Shown here: positions 36,480-49,320 of the stretch, one piece after another
Numbering within the stretch: position 1 is the stretch's first letter
How the letters are laid out: each line of letters opens with the position of its first letter
Origin: Cornus controversa
Lineage: Eukaryota > Streptophyta > Magnoliopsida > Cornales > Cornaceae
Assembly (NCBI GenBank): GCA_026545225.1
Contig: CM048854.1
Span: 27,838,730-27,902,729 of the forward strand
Length of the DNA: 64,000 bases
Direction of reading: 5' to 3'
Position numbers and translations under genes: made by a program
The notes under the pieces: generated by a model
The model's database searches: none
The model's input: the letters and a program-made list of their open reading frames with translations, nothing else
What the model was told of the DNA's origin: nothing

Positions 36480-38490
36480 TATATTTGTGTAACTATTTTA
36501 CAGATTAGAAGCAAGGAGTTCAGGATGATTTGGACTCCAATTAATTTGGTGCACAGTGAAAAATTGAGTTTACTTGGACTTTATAGAATGGGAATAAAGT
36601 TATTCATACTTTGGACTCTAGATTAAGTCTAAGTACTAAGGAATCTTCATGGATAAGGACTCTTGTAATCAAGTTACCACTATTGTGAATTTGGTTATAC
36701 AGAATATACGTATAAATACAGTCTGTGCGTATGCATGGATTAGTTTGTATTGTACAAGAACTCCTACGATTTTGGGCTGCATTAGAAGACTTTGATGCAC
36801 TATGGACTCTTGCAAAGAGAGGCTTATAGACTGCTGAAGATATATGACATCAGAATATAGATAATGTATTTCATTTTATTATTTTATTTTCTGCATTATC
36901 TTTTAACTTAGATTTAGAAACAATACTGATGTATTTCTCTTTACTATAAATGGATACAAAGGGGCTCTGTATTAAGGCTTTAAAATAACCACAACTAAAC
37001 AATTGTATCACGTGCAATCTGTATTTCTCTTCTAATATTCTCCAGAATATTGTTCTATTTCTCACTCGATTTACATCTCCCTCAACTTTCTTTCTCTTGG
37101 CCTTCTTTAATCAATTTGTCCATCTATTTCTCCTAAAATTTCTACCTTCCTTATTGTTATTTCCCTCATTACTACGATTCAGTCTCACAATTTTTTGCGC
37201 ACATTTAACAGTTCTCTTGATTGAGGTAAGAAAAGAACTCAATAGGGAGTTTCATATTCTCTCTCTCTAATTAATCATCTGATCCAACACGACCTCCAAA
37301 GGAGATACTTGTGTTTGATTAACTATTTATATTGAGCCGACTCCAGGGCTCTGGCATGCCCACAAGTAATCAGCCTACTTAGCTGATTCATTTATAACCG
37401 AACATATTTTAGCATGCCCGGTGGGACTTGAAAAGTGCTAAAGAATTGAGAATATGCCGCCTAAGCTAAGAACCGAATGTAACTCAACTTGTCCAACAGG
37501 TCTATTAGCAGTAATAAATGTTGTACATGCAATACGCATCCAAATCAATGAGGTTCAAACCAGCCTTGGTCAACTGGACGAGAGGATAGTCCAGTGGAAC
37601 GCTACTCAAGATCATGTTACAGAGATTTATACTTCGATAAAGCAATCAACCATTCAGAACAGGCTGATCAATCAAAGCTCTAGTGCGCAAGATTCGACTT
37701 ATCAGCTAAATACTCAACAGGTTGACAAGAAACAGAATGGTCTAATACTACCTTCGCCTCAGCCTTCTGCACATGTCAGTTTTCCATGGAGCAACTCTCA
37801 GCCAGTTGGAGTGGAAAATCAGCCACTGATTGAGGCTGGGAATAAACCGCTAGATGATTATTTGAATCCATGATAGTAGGTACTTCCTTTTAATGACCCC
37901 TTATGTTCAATCGACCTGGGGGGCAGTGGTAATATAGGAAGAAGGCTAGATCTACCGATTGCATCAGCCGTCGAAGGACATACTGAAAATCAGTCAACAA
38001 GCCTTCCAGAAAACTTGCCAATGATTTGGTCAAAAGTTCAATCACAATTGAATACTTTTATATACCAACAACTATCCCCGGTGGTACATCAGCCGTCAAT
38101 GGTAAATCGGTCACATCCAATCATATCAAAAAACCATCAGTCACATATAGTGAGCCAGTCACCAAAGCAACCACTATATTAGTCATATAGTTCACCTGCT
38201 TATAGTCAGCCACCAGCAGTTAATCAGCTGCCAGTGACAGATCAGCCTCAAGGTTGGTTTGATTATAGTTCACAACCTCCGACGCTCGGGGGCAGTCGGT
38301 GGCCAATCAGCCAGAAGATTGATCTCAGAATTATCAGCCACCAGTGGCTAATCAATCGCTAGTGGTAAATAAACAAAGAGGAATTAATCAGCCAGCCTAA
38401 GGCAGAGGCCAGTTGGCTAATTCAGAAAATCAGCCAAGTTATTTTCTTCCAATTCTGTAAGAAAACCCAAGTAAGGGTTTTGATGGAGAA
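36480..38490 (+). mobile_element. LTR retrotransposon leader and gag-like remnant
   Basis: A TATAAATACAGTC promoter-like site at about 36711 is followed by a leader with GCATGCCCGGTGGGACTTG (about 37412), reminiscent of gypsy leaders. An open frame at 37454-37873 (139 residues from MPPKLRTEC) is Gln/Asn-rich with a coiled-coil-like middle (QINEVQTSLGQLDERI). After its stop, Gln/Pro-rich out-of-frame coding (HQP, SQPP, NQPP-like) runs to about 38480. This fits a decayed gag region. No protease or polymerase is seen; clade uncertain. Confidence 0.4.
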
Positions 38491-41400
38491 AGCATGTCGA
38501 TTAGCTATGTATTTGCTTGGAAAGTGAAGAATTTCGTCCTTCACTTAAACCTCCAGACCTTGGAGGGGCAACGAGACTCATTAGAGACGAAGGTGGCCTC
38601 ATGGAAGAAAATGAATCGGCCAGTTAATACACAGTTTTATGTGGCCGATTCCATTTTTTCTTGTGACAATTGTATGATAGATGGTCAAATCTTTTTGTTA
38701 TATTCATACTATATGAATATATAATAAAATAATTTAGGGGTTGAGAAAAGAATATTGAAAATAGAGAAGTGGGTACAAGAGCCAAGAGGTAGGAGTTCAA
38801 AAACTGTCTGTGAGTTGAAGAGTTCTTGAGAGAGAGAGAGAGTGTATTTGACTTGGGTTCCTATATCTTCTTATAGATGTTGAGGTTATTTTTATAATTT
38901 CTTATATAGGGTATTTTGTAGGGGTGTACAAAAATCCGTCCAAACCGGGAATCCAAACCGAACCGGACCGGACTGGACAATTCGGTCTGATTTTTTTGCA
39001 GTCCAGTTCGGTCACGGTTCCAATTTTATGGAACCATGTAATAACGGTCCGGTTACGGTTCCAGGTCCCTCAGGACCGGATCGAACCAAACCGAACCATT
39101 TACATAAATATAAATATATTATATATAATATTTAACTATTATACTTATATCATATTTATAGTATTATAATTATATTAAAGTCAAAATAACAAATATCAAT
39201 CATCCACTCTGATCTGTATCTAACGATTTCTTTTTGCAAAAACGCGTTGCTAGTCGCTAGGGTTCTGGACCTCTTCTGTTCCAAACTCTCTCCCCTGTTT
39301 TCAATTTTCTCTGGTTCTGATCTGTATCTAACGATTTGTTACTCTCTGTATCTTATGATTTCAGCTTCTCACTTCTCTCTTTGTATCTCACATCTCTCTG
39401 TATCTCACGATTTGGCTCTCTCTCTGTCGATCTCAAGAAGGCTCTCTCTATGTCGACTCAAGAAGGCACTTCCCCACTCATGCATAACTAACCACGGAGT
39501 CATCATCATCTTTCTCCGTTGAGGTAAGAACTAAATTAATTTATGGTCATCTGTTGTGAATATAGGATTTGTGAATTTTGAGTTCATTTGTTTTCATTTA
39601 TTCCTTAGATCTGTTAAATTTTTGGTCATTTTTTTAGAATTAGTTATTTTTATTGGTGGGCATTGTGTAAATTTGGGAATTTGGCTGATTAATTAGAGAT
39701 CTAGGGTTAGGATCTTGATATAAATTGGGAGTTTCGTTTGTTTTCTTCAATTGAGCTGGGTAAACATCAAATTTCATTGGGATCTGTTGTTTCATTCGGC
39801 GAAAAGTTTATTTTGAGGTATAAATCTGCCCTATCAGATAATTTTGGAAAACATTGATTTTTTATTTTTTTATTTTTAGTAATACAAATGCTAATTTCCT
39901 TATTAGATAATTAATGAAGCAATTTCTAGTTATACATGTATATGTACATTGTCTAAATGTGTATCAGATCAAGCATTGCATCCAGAATGATGGATTATTG
40001 TGTGTATTGTGAAAGTTATTAACAAAATTATTGGAAAGATTTGAATTATAGCTGTGTCGGAGATGGGAAAGAGTGAGAGATTGAGAGGCTTTATAGAAAG
40101 AGTGGGAGTTAGAACAGTGTTAGGTGAAGTGCATCCATTTTAATGGATTGATAGTGAAATATAAATTCACAAATTATATAGGGATTAGAAAGAAATATAT
40201 TGTTTGATAAAATTAAAAATTAAATATTAAAAATCTTAATGGCCGGAGTTTTAAATATTAATTATAAATTGAGATTTTTTTTAAATAATTTTTTGAACTT
40301 TAATGATAAGTGATCAGAATAAAGTGTTTGAATTGGTTATCAAACATCACCTTTGTCAATTTATCTCCTTTTTACTTTCTTCTTTTGTTTTTTATTTTTA
40401 TTTTTATTTTTTTCCCTACCAAATAGCCCATCAGAACGTGCAGGCAGGTCATGTGTTGGAGATTAGAGTGAGAGATTGAGAGGCTTTATAGAGAGAGTGG
40501 GAGTTAGAACAGTGTTAGGTGAAATGCATCCATTTTAATAGAAAACCAGTTAGCATCCTAATTTTAGTGGCAATAAAAATTGATAGTAGTCTGTTTCACA
40601 ATATAGATGTACATAACATTAAATTGAGATGCATTTCATAGTAGTCTGTTTCCTTAGGCCTCTAATGGATCCAATTTCATTATATTACTATTTGATTGTA
40701 TAAAAAATACAGAGCCAGAAAATTTTCAAGGTTTGGCACTCAACTCCTTCATGTTTTTTGAACAGATAACTTAAGTATCTCTCACCATGTAAATCTTTAT
40801 AAATTATTATCTTAATATAATCGAAAAATCATTTAAAATTTGTTGAATTTAATTTGATTGTCGTCAAATGCTTCAATTTCACATAATTCAAATCCTGAAC
40901 TTGTGAATTTTTTAGCATTTTTTTCTAATTTAGATTTCTTAGATAATTGATTATTTTATTGAACTGGCTTGAAATGGGTCCAAATTTAAAAAAACATCTC
41001 TGACTCTCACTATGAAAGGTGGCATTCACATTTTTCAATCTATGCAAAACATTTATTTTCATTTGTTTTTCTCTTTTTTATATATAAATAGAGTGAACAA
41101 AGAAAGTAGCAAGTTAGCAACTGACTATTTCTTTTTCTTTTTTTCTTTTTTTCCTGATGCTAGATGTCAAGTACTGGAGATGGAGATGCTAGTAATCTTA
41201 TTTATCTTCCGGAAAAATCCACTGAGGTAAAGGTACGTCAAGTTAATAAGAGAAAGCGATTTGATGTTTGGGATCATTTTATAGAAATTGAATCAAAAGA
41301 AGGAGGAGGTGCTAGATGTAAGTATTGTAATGCAACTTATGAATGGAAAGGTGGAAATGAGACTAGTACATTGAGAAAACATTCTATGAAGTGTCGAAAG

Positions 41401-43019
41401 AGTCCAAATCAAGATAATAAACAAACACTTTTATCCTTTCAATCTATAGTATAAGAAGCTGATGATAGTATTAGTTTGGGTGTTTGAAAATTTGACCATG
41501 ATCTTTGTAGGGAAGTATTTGAAAAAATGATTATCATGGATGAGTTGCTCTTCAATTTTGTAGAGTGTGAAGGTTTTCGTTATATTCTTAGTGTGTTGCA
41601 ACCTAGGTTCAAAATCATGTCACATAATACAATAGCGAGGGATTGCATGGTGTTATATGCTAGTGAGAAGAATAAGTTAAAGGACTCATTTCTTAAATCA
41701 AATCAAAGACTTTCCCTCACTACGGATTGTTGGACCTCACTCCAAAACCTTTCTTATATGTGCCTTACTGCCCACTTTATTGATAGTGATTGGAAATTGC
41801 ATAAAAGAATTCTAAATTTTTGTGTGATTTCTAGTCACAAAGGTGAGGCAATTGGTAAAGCAGTGGAGCAATGTTTGAATGATTGGAGTATAGATAAACT
41901 TTGCACACTTACTGTTGACAATGCAAGCTCAAATGATCTTGCTATTCATTATTTGAGGACAAAGACTATTCAAAAGAGTGACACTTTCATTTTAGGTGGT
42001 GAATTCTTTAACATGAGATGTTGTGCACATATTCTTAATTTAATTGTGAGAGATGGGTTAAGTGAATTGAAAGATTCAATAACTCAAATTCGTGGAGCTG
42101 TGAGGTACGTTAGGAGTTCTCTACAAAGAGAACAAATTTTCAAGCAATGTGCGGAGATGACAAAGACAACATCTAAAAGTTCTTTGTGTTTAGATGTCCA
42201 AACTAGGTGAAACTCTACATATCTCATGCTAAAAGCCGCATTAAAGTTTGAAAATGCATTTGGAAAAATGGAAGATGAAGACCCACATTCTGTCATAGAA
42301 CTTAAGTATGAGCCTCCTACCAATAGTGATTGGAATGATGCTCGGGTTTTCACAAATTTTTTGGAAAAATTTTATGATGCCACCACTCGCATGTCCGGTT
42401 CTTTATATGTTATTTCTAATATTTATTTTCATGAAGTGTGTAGCATTGAAAGGAACTTGTCCTTATGGTCAAAGAATTTGGATCCTCGTTTAAGTGCCAT
42501 GACTATCAAAATGAAGACCAAATTTAACAAGTATTGGGGTAACATTGAGAAAGTGAATATGATGTTAGTACTTGCCGTTGTGTTAGATCCTCGCTACAAG
42601 TTGAATTATGTAAGTTTTTGTTACTTTAAAGTTTATCCTCCTACCATGGTGAGTGATCTCATTAAAAAAGTAAGGGAAACATTGGATCGTATTTATAGTG
42701 AGTATCAAAATTTTGAGTCGGCACTACAAGAATTTTGGGTTTTAGCGACAACCAGAACCGTCGCTAAAATTCACAAAACCGTCGCTAAAAGTTGAATCCG
42801 TCTGTCACTAATACCTCCGTCGCAAAAGGTATTTAGCGACAATCAAAAGGTTACTGTCGCAAAATCTAGGGCACTTTGGCGACAATGAGTACCGTCTCCA
42901 ATATTGTCGTCGCTAAAAGGGATTAGCGACGATTTTTCCTGTCGCTAATAGTTCATAAAATTGCCACAGTTTTCTTCTGTCGCTAATGTGCAAGTCCGTC
43001 GCTAATACATTAAATTTTT

Positions 43020-44286
43020 TTATTTTTAATACTATAATTAATTTTTTATTATTTTTAGTTATGAAATTGGTTTTGCTCTGATTTATATATTTATTTATTT
43101 TCTATTTTTAGAAGTACATTTTTCTTAAAATAAAAAAATATTAATATCAATATCAAAAGTAATTTATATACATGACAAAATAGTATATCAAAATCACATA
43201 AATGAATGCACCATCATAAAATTTGGTACACCTAATATAGCAATTGATCGGTATCATATACATCCTATAACCATAATCATAAATGACAATACTAACCCAA
43301 TTTCTTTACATTTTTTGAGCCCTACAAAAGGAACTGGATTGAGAAATCTTGCCAATTTTTATGTTTACCATATACAAAATTCTAAAGAAAAAATTCAAAA
43401 AAAAATTTAAATGACAGACATTATATTTATCATGGTGGTGATGGTCCTGCGCTACTCTTGATACCGAGTTGGTTATGCACTATCTCCGCATCATTATGAT
43501 TAGACTTGTGATAGGCTTCTCCTTCACTTCATCCTGCAATTGAATTAAAACTCGAGTCTTAGAATTGAGATAGAAGTAAAATAGTCCATAAAAAAAGTTG
43601 AAAAATTAGTCCACTGAAAATCAAATCAATGCAGTTACAAAATTAGATGTCCAATTTTTGTTTTCATGTTATATCTAATCAAGAACAATGACAACACTAG
43701 TAAAGAGCCATAAGGCTCTGATTAAAGGCAACGTAAGTTAAAGGAGAGGTCAAATAGGGCATGGGTAATGATGAAACATATAGAACACAAGTTGTTAGGA
43801 ATCATGGCCCTTTTGGTGTGACAAAATCCAAGTAAATTCAAATACATGAGCTAACACTGAGTTGTTAGAATGACAATGTATTTAAGTTTCATACATGCAC
43901 TTCAACTGGAAACTCGTCTTTAAGCAACATTTAATATATTTGGTACTCTTAGTATATAAATATTTTCCAGATTCATCTCCCTCACCCAATCATTAAGGGA
44001 AAATGATAAAAATAATGCCCAAATATTACAAATTTTCTAAAACGCAAAAATCTATCATGCTCAAGCCAAATGTTCTTAAAAACAAGAAAGAAAGAATAAA
44101 GAGAATGAAGAGGGTCTGTTGGTGAGTGAAAAGAAATAAAAGAATAATGAAGTGATGAGTGGGAAATGAGAGATGTCCCGGGGAAGGAAGAAAAGAAAGA
44201 AAAAGAGAGAGTGGGTGAAGAGAGAGTGTGTGTGCGTGTCTATATATATAAAGGAAAAGAGAGTGGGTGAAGACAGAGTGTGTGTG

Positions 44287-44319
<33 letters not shown>

Positions 44320-46930
44320 TGGAACAGCGTTCACCACCACCTTCAAAATTAGCCGCATGCACCCACACTCACCTCCACCAGTAACCACCAAAACCCACTT
44401 CGACAGCAAACTATCACCTACCAAAGCCGAACCAGCTACCTCACCATGGCTCAACACTATCCCACTTCCTTCACTCACGGCCAGTCATCACCACAACCCA
44501 CTTTCACACCTCAACCAAAACCAACAACCTCTCACCTACCTCACTTGCCCAACATCAGCTAATCACTCATCAAACACCAAAAAAAATTACTACTAACAAT
44601 CTGTACTTACGAAAAAAAAAATACTATTAACAATCTGTAAATTTGCAAGTCCAAGCCACTCAAAATTGGCATGTTCCATACGAAATGGGTAATCATGTTA
44701 TTCTTTTGCTTTTTTACTTTTCAGTTCCTTTGATGCTTTTACAAAGCTTCTTCACCTTCAGATTCAAGATTTAATATTCTTTTATCTACACAACTCTCAC
44801 CTTTTTCTTTTTCAGAAAGTTACTTAAAAATATGTATTAGAACCATAGGAAACATCTTTTCTTTTTCAGTAATAGCATCTAACAAAATTACTGTCTGTAC
44901 TTCCAGCTCTTTTAGCCTTCTCCTTTCATGTAGAAATTCAATTCTCACCTAACAAAACAACAAAGATAGTCCAAGCAATGCCATTTATGAAAACAGAAGG
45001 TACAAAGAACAGTTTATATGGGCAAGGATTCCAGCACCCAAACAGATAATGCCATTTAACAAAATGGGACAAAACATAATCTAGTGTAGATACACCCAGC
45101 TTCTAAACTCTCCACTAAAAATGTAAAGGAACCTCAGAATATAACAACAAAAGAATTGAACAAAACAGAGGGCAACTGGTAGGCCTAAGCAGCTAACTTA
45201 TTTTTTTTCCTAAGCAAGAATTTATTAACAAACAAACAAAAATATGAACAACAGAGGAGCAAACCTCTCTAAAAAATAAAGACTAGGCTTACTAAAAAGG
45301 CCCATTTCCATAAATTGGCTAACAAAAACAGAGGCCAAATCAGCTAACTTAATCAGCATACTCTCTCATCGGTATGACACTAACAAGTGTTCTTTGGAGC
45401 CTTCTCTAGATGCAAATTTAGAGGAGATCAATTCTTTGTCTGTTAAAGATGTTTTCTTAATAAAAGCCAATGATGTGGATATGTTTGGAAATATAAATCA
45501 GTAGAATTTAGAAGGAAGGATATCAGATATCTTCTAATGAGGAAGTTATTATGAAGGAAAATAGATAACAATCTAGAATTGACTATTGAGGGTATTCCAT
45601 TATCGGTCTCTCTGGGAAGAGCAACAAAACAGAGGAAATGATTGACCAAATATCCTTATAAACGGTCCTCCAGATTGGGAGTTTGTAAGTCTGAGTTTAC
45701 CTTTGATGATTGCTAGCATGATATTTCAGTAGTTAACCTGAATTAATCAAACGATGCTTATTTATATTTTATGTTTTTGGTGCAACCACATAACCGGCAT
45801 GTAACATCAAAGATTGGGCTCACAAAGTCCATTGCTAGCTCTCAATAGCCTAATTAATTAAGCACATACAATTACAAGACTTTAGTAAATGGGAGAATAA
45901 ATTAATACTGGAAAGCAAAGAAAAGATGCAATCTAGCCAGAGAAGCAAATATAATTTACAAGCATATGAGCTACTTAATTGTTATGTAAAAAATTCTCAA
46001 GGCTATGAACAATCTTTACTAATTGGAAGACCAGACTACTACATTTACTAGGAGGATCCATCCTGTCTCGTAATATATCCACAAGGATACATTCTATTCT
46101 ATTCTATCTGGCTTGCTACACTGAAAAAATTATTTGACATCCCCTACCCCTCACTCCCTCCCTCCCTATTTTAATTATGTATAGAGGAACACATTAGGTG
46201 GTAATGAATCAAGGATTGTAACTAGACCAGAAATGAAAACAACAACAAATACAAACAAAAGTTACTCACTGATGTAAAGAGGAACAAATTAAGCATTGAA
46301 TCAATCATGTAAAAAACAAAAAATCAACACATTAAGATGCAATCAAATATAAGTTTTCAAAAGAAAATTAATGAAAGCAACAGATTAACTTAAAAAAGAA
46401 TAAGAAAGAACATATTAATTACTAGTAGTAGCACCAACAGTGAATAATAAGTTAAACAAACATATATATTTTTTAGTTTGGTCCCCCAATGTGGAGTGCT
46501 GGAAGGAGTAGACAGGCTAACCTTTTGCCATTATTTGCACAATGTCGCAGAGAAACAAACCTGCTTTGTCAAACTTGGTAGCCCCAGCAATTTACTATTG
46601 CAAAGCAATGGTTCCCAACTCAAATCAATGAACTGAAGATAGAAATTGGAAAGTAGAATAATGTCTAGGAAGTAATAAGTTTATTTTTATTTTTTAACTC
46701 AACACACACACCCACTGTGCCCTATAGGGAACGTGAACCTCAACCTCCCATACAAAAAGATAAAGACATAACATTTGAGCTAAAGGCTCAATGGTTAATA
46801 AATATTCTTACTCAAGCGAAATGTAAAAGCAAAAAGTCATTTTAGATGCTCAGACAATGTAATGATCTCATTTTCAAATTTTATGAAGAACAATTTCCAG
46901 CAGTATCAGAAGGCCTCAGCAATGAAAAGA
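43020..46930. other. Interior of CACTA element, unassigned
   Basis: About 3.9 kb without supported genes. A (TG)n(TA)n microsatellite lies at 44279-44320, followed by a Pro/Thr/His-rich plus-strand frame (44320-44590) of low complexity. Further parts of the captured MED7 gene may be hidden here, since the exon after 46938 has a usable donor, but I could not recognise them. Confidence 0.35.
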
Positions 46931-46937
46931 ACTATAC

Positions 46938-47270
46938 CTCTTAATATCCTCCACGGCTTGTTTACGGCACTGTATCTGAAGTTCTAGTATGTGGATCAGT
47001 GTTGCTCGGGCCTGGGAAAAGGAAGCAGAGAAAAAGGAAGGAAGAAAGAAGAGAAAATAAACTACATAAATAAGGATGTTAATATTACTCAAGAAATTCA
47101 CACCTGATGAGGCCGCAATGAATTTAGAAGGTGATGTATGTTCTTGAAAATAAGGGATATGTCTTCCACTCTTCTTGCATATTATGATGGTTGCTCTACA
47201 AGAACATCAGCAAGCTCCAAAAAATGAAGCTGCAATTCTCTGTTAAGTGACCTCAGTTCATTCTTGAAAT
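46938..47270 (-). pseudogene. Captured MED7 (Mediator subunit 7) exons
   Basis: Minus strand: exon 47270-47104 encodes FKNELRSLNRELQLHFLELA, then DVLVEQPS, a stop, and YARRVEDISLIFKNIHHLLN, SLRPHQ. Exon 47011-46938 continues ARATLIHILELQIQCRKQAV, EDIKR. This is the central and C-terminal part of plant MED7, a subunit of the Mediator middle module. The intron between has GT and AG ends, and both outer boundaries also look like splice sites (CTCCCAG before, GTATAG after), so capture was from genomic DNA. The TAA at 47184-47182 replaces a Gln codon. The N-terminal MED7 exons are not recognised. It cannot give a full MED7; antisense or small RNA is possible. Confidence 0.9.
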
Positions 47271-49154
47271 CTGGGAGAAATTATAATGTTATTAGACATC
47301 ATTATGATTTATAATATATATCAATTCATTTTATAAGGATCGGGATTGCAAAGAGAACACATAAAATTTGACTAGCTAGAACTTTATTGACCTTTTAGAC
47401 CACTTAAAATGACCTAGAACATGATTGGACCTATAATAAGACCATGGGCCACTACTAGAAACCATGATTCAAAGATTAAGAAACTAACAAAATACTGACA
47501 CAAGAAAAATTGATGGGAGGATAAGTTAATTAATATAAAGTGTTCAACAGACCAAATAAATATTACTAGTCAATATGAAACATTCAAAACATGATATCAA
47601 ACTGCAATGAGGTAGAATCAAATTAGCTAGAAGTCATTGTTTTTGAAGCAGGTGAATCATACCCTGATGTTCTTGATATTGCAATAAAAGCACAAAATCT
47701 GTCCATTTTTTTGGTAAACAATCTGTCTAATTGATACACAATCATTCCAAAAATGTAATATAATAACCACAATGAGTGATTAGAATCATCTGTTGAACCC
47801 TTTGTCTCATTGGATTGATCTAACCAACATTACAATTCTTCACTTGATCAATAAATTCATTTCATAATGACAAACAAGTATTGAATTTCAGACAACTAGT
47901 AATTAAAATAACCAATTCAAGTAAGAGAAGGGTCAGAAGAACGTATGGAAACAATTTGAGGAGCTATGCTGTATTAAGAACTACATTGTTACAAGAAAAA
48001 CAACACCAAAGGCAACACTTCCTTCAACTAGTCAAGTAACTAAAAAGTTCCCTTTCTTCATTTTAATCACCTTATACTATTACTCTCATGGGTCGCTACA
48101 GATTCTTCAAGCTATATAATGTCAATCATTACTTAAGAAAATATATATACAAGTACCAAATTTTGCATCACTACTCAATTTTGCATCAAAGAGAAACTAA
48201 TAAAACCTTCCAATCTCCCCTAAATGCAATCAACTACATTACAAAAACAAACAGATAGATAATTTGATATCTAAAAAAAAGATAAAAGCAAAAAAGATTA
48301 AAGTCTACCTTCTCAGTGTGTCCCGGCTACAGTCCTACAACAAACCGCATCCGTCAGGCCAAAGCAAACAGGGGCCTTCCCTTGTGATCTCGCATACCCC
48401 GCCATATCAAATTGATTGCAAAATCAACAGATCTAAGAGAACATAACACGTGAAATCAACCACAAAAATAGCTAATGCGTCAAGAAAGGAAAAAAAAATT
48501 AAGAATCAAATATAAGAGAAAATCCATTCAGATAAAATATCAAGCAACATATCAGCAAGCAATTTTACATCCGCAACTAGCCTCAGTTTTGCAAAATTCT
48601 TTTTCCCCCTTCTTTGAAAAAAGGTAATCTATGATGCACATGGTCTGTTTTCAACTATACAATAATTGTTAGGAAACTACCAAATCATTAATCCATCAAT
48701 TGATCGAACTAATGGTTTCGAAAGCTAACTCATGTTATAAAAATATTTTTGTGCTTAGGTTGTTTTCAGAAATCAAGTGTCTTATGGAAAAAAGTTCAAA
48801 AATCAAGTGTCTTACCGGAGACAAATCTGTGTAGCTTTCACCGAGAAGAATCAAACAACCATGTATTGCTATCACCGGGGAGGTCGATTGTAACTACAGA
48901 TAGAAAGAGAATTGCTTTCATCAGAGAGGACTGGTTGATTGAGTGTATTTAGAGAGAGAGAGAGAGAGTGTTATAAACAAATATAGTCGTGCATATATAT
49001 ATATATAAATATAGAAACACACAAATATATATATATATATATTGTAGACTTGCCTGAAGATATTTTTGTCTCAGAGAAAGGGATATGATCAATCAACACG
49101 GAAACACCAAAAGGAAAAGGGCACGAGATCGAGAATAGATTTTGGACGATCGAT

Positions 49155-49320
49155 CTAGCAGATGAGAGAGAGAGAGGGAAGATTGTGTGTGTGTGAGAGA
49201 GAGAAATCGCTCATGAGAGTGAAATGGTGAGATGAGACATAGCAGATGAGAGAGAGAGGGAAGATCGTGTGCGTGTGCAAGAGAGAAATCGCTAGTGAGA
49301 GTGAAATGGTGAGATAAGAC
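49155..49320. repeat. Tandem duplication of about 80 bp in the CACTA right half
   Basis: Two units starting AGCAGATGAGAGAGAGAG and containing GAGAGAAATCGCT and GAGTGAAATGGTGAGAT. The GA-rich character suggests origin from a gene leader, perhaps that of the captured gene. Confidence 0.75.

Noticed and set aside
44267-44596. Pro/Thr/His-rich 109-residue frame in the CACTA
   Set aside because: It begins in a (TG)n(TA)n microsatellite and has low-complexity composition; no homology recognised.
48749-48952. 67-residue frame in the CACTA right half
   Set aside because: Contains a short internal duplication (AATCAAGTGTCTTA) and reads better as an antisense leader of the captured gene than as a protein.
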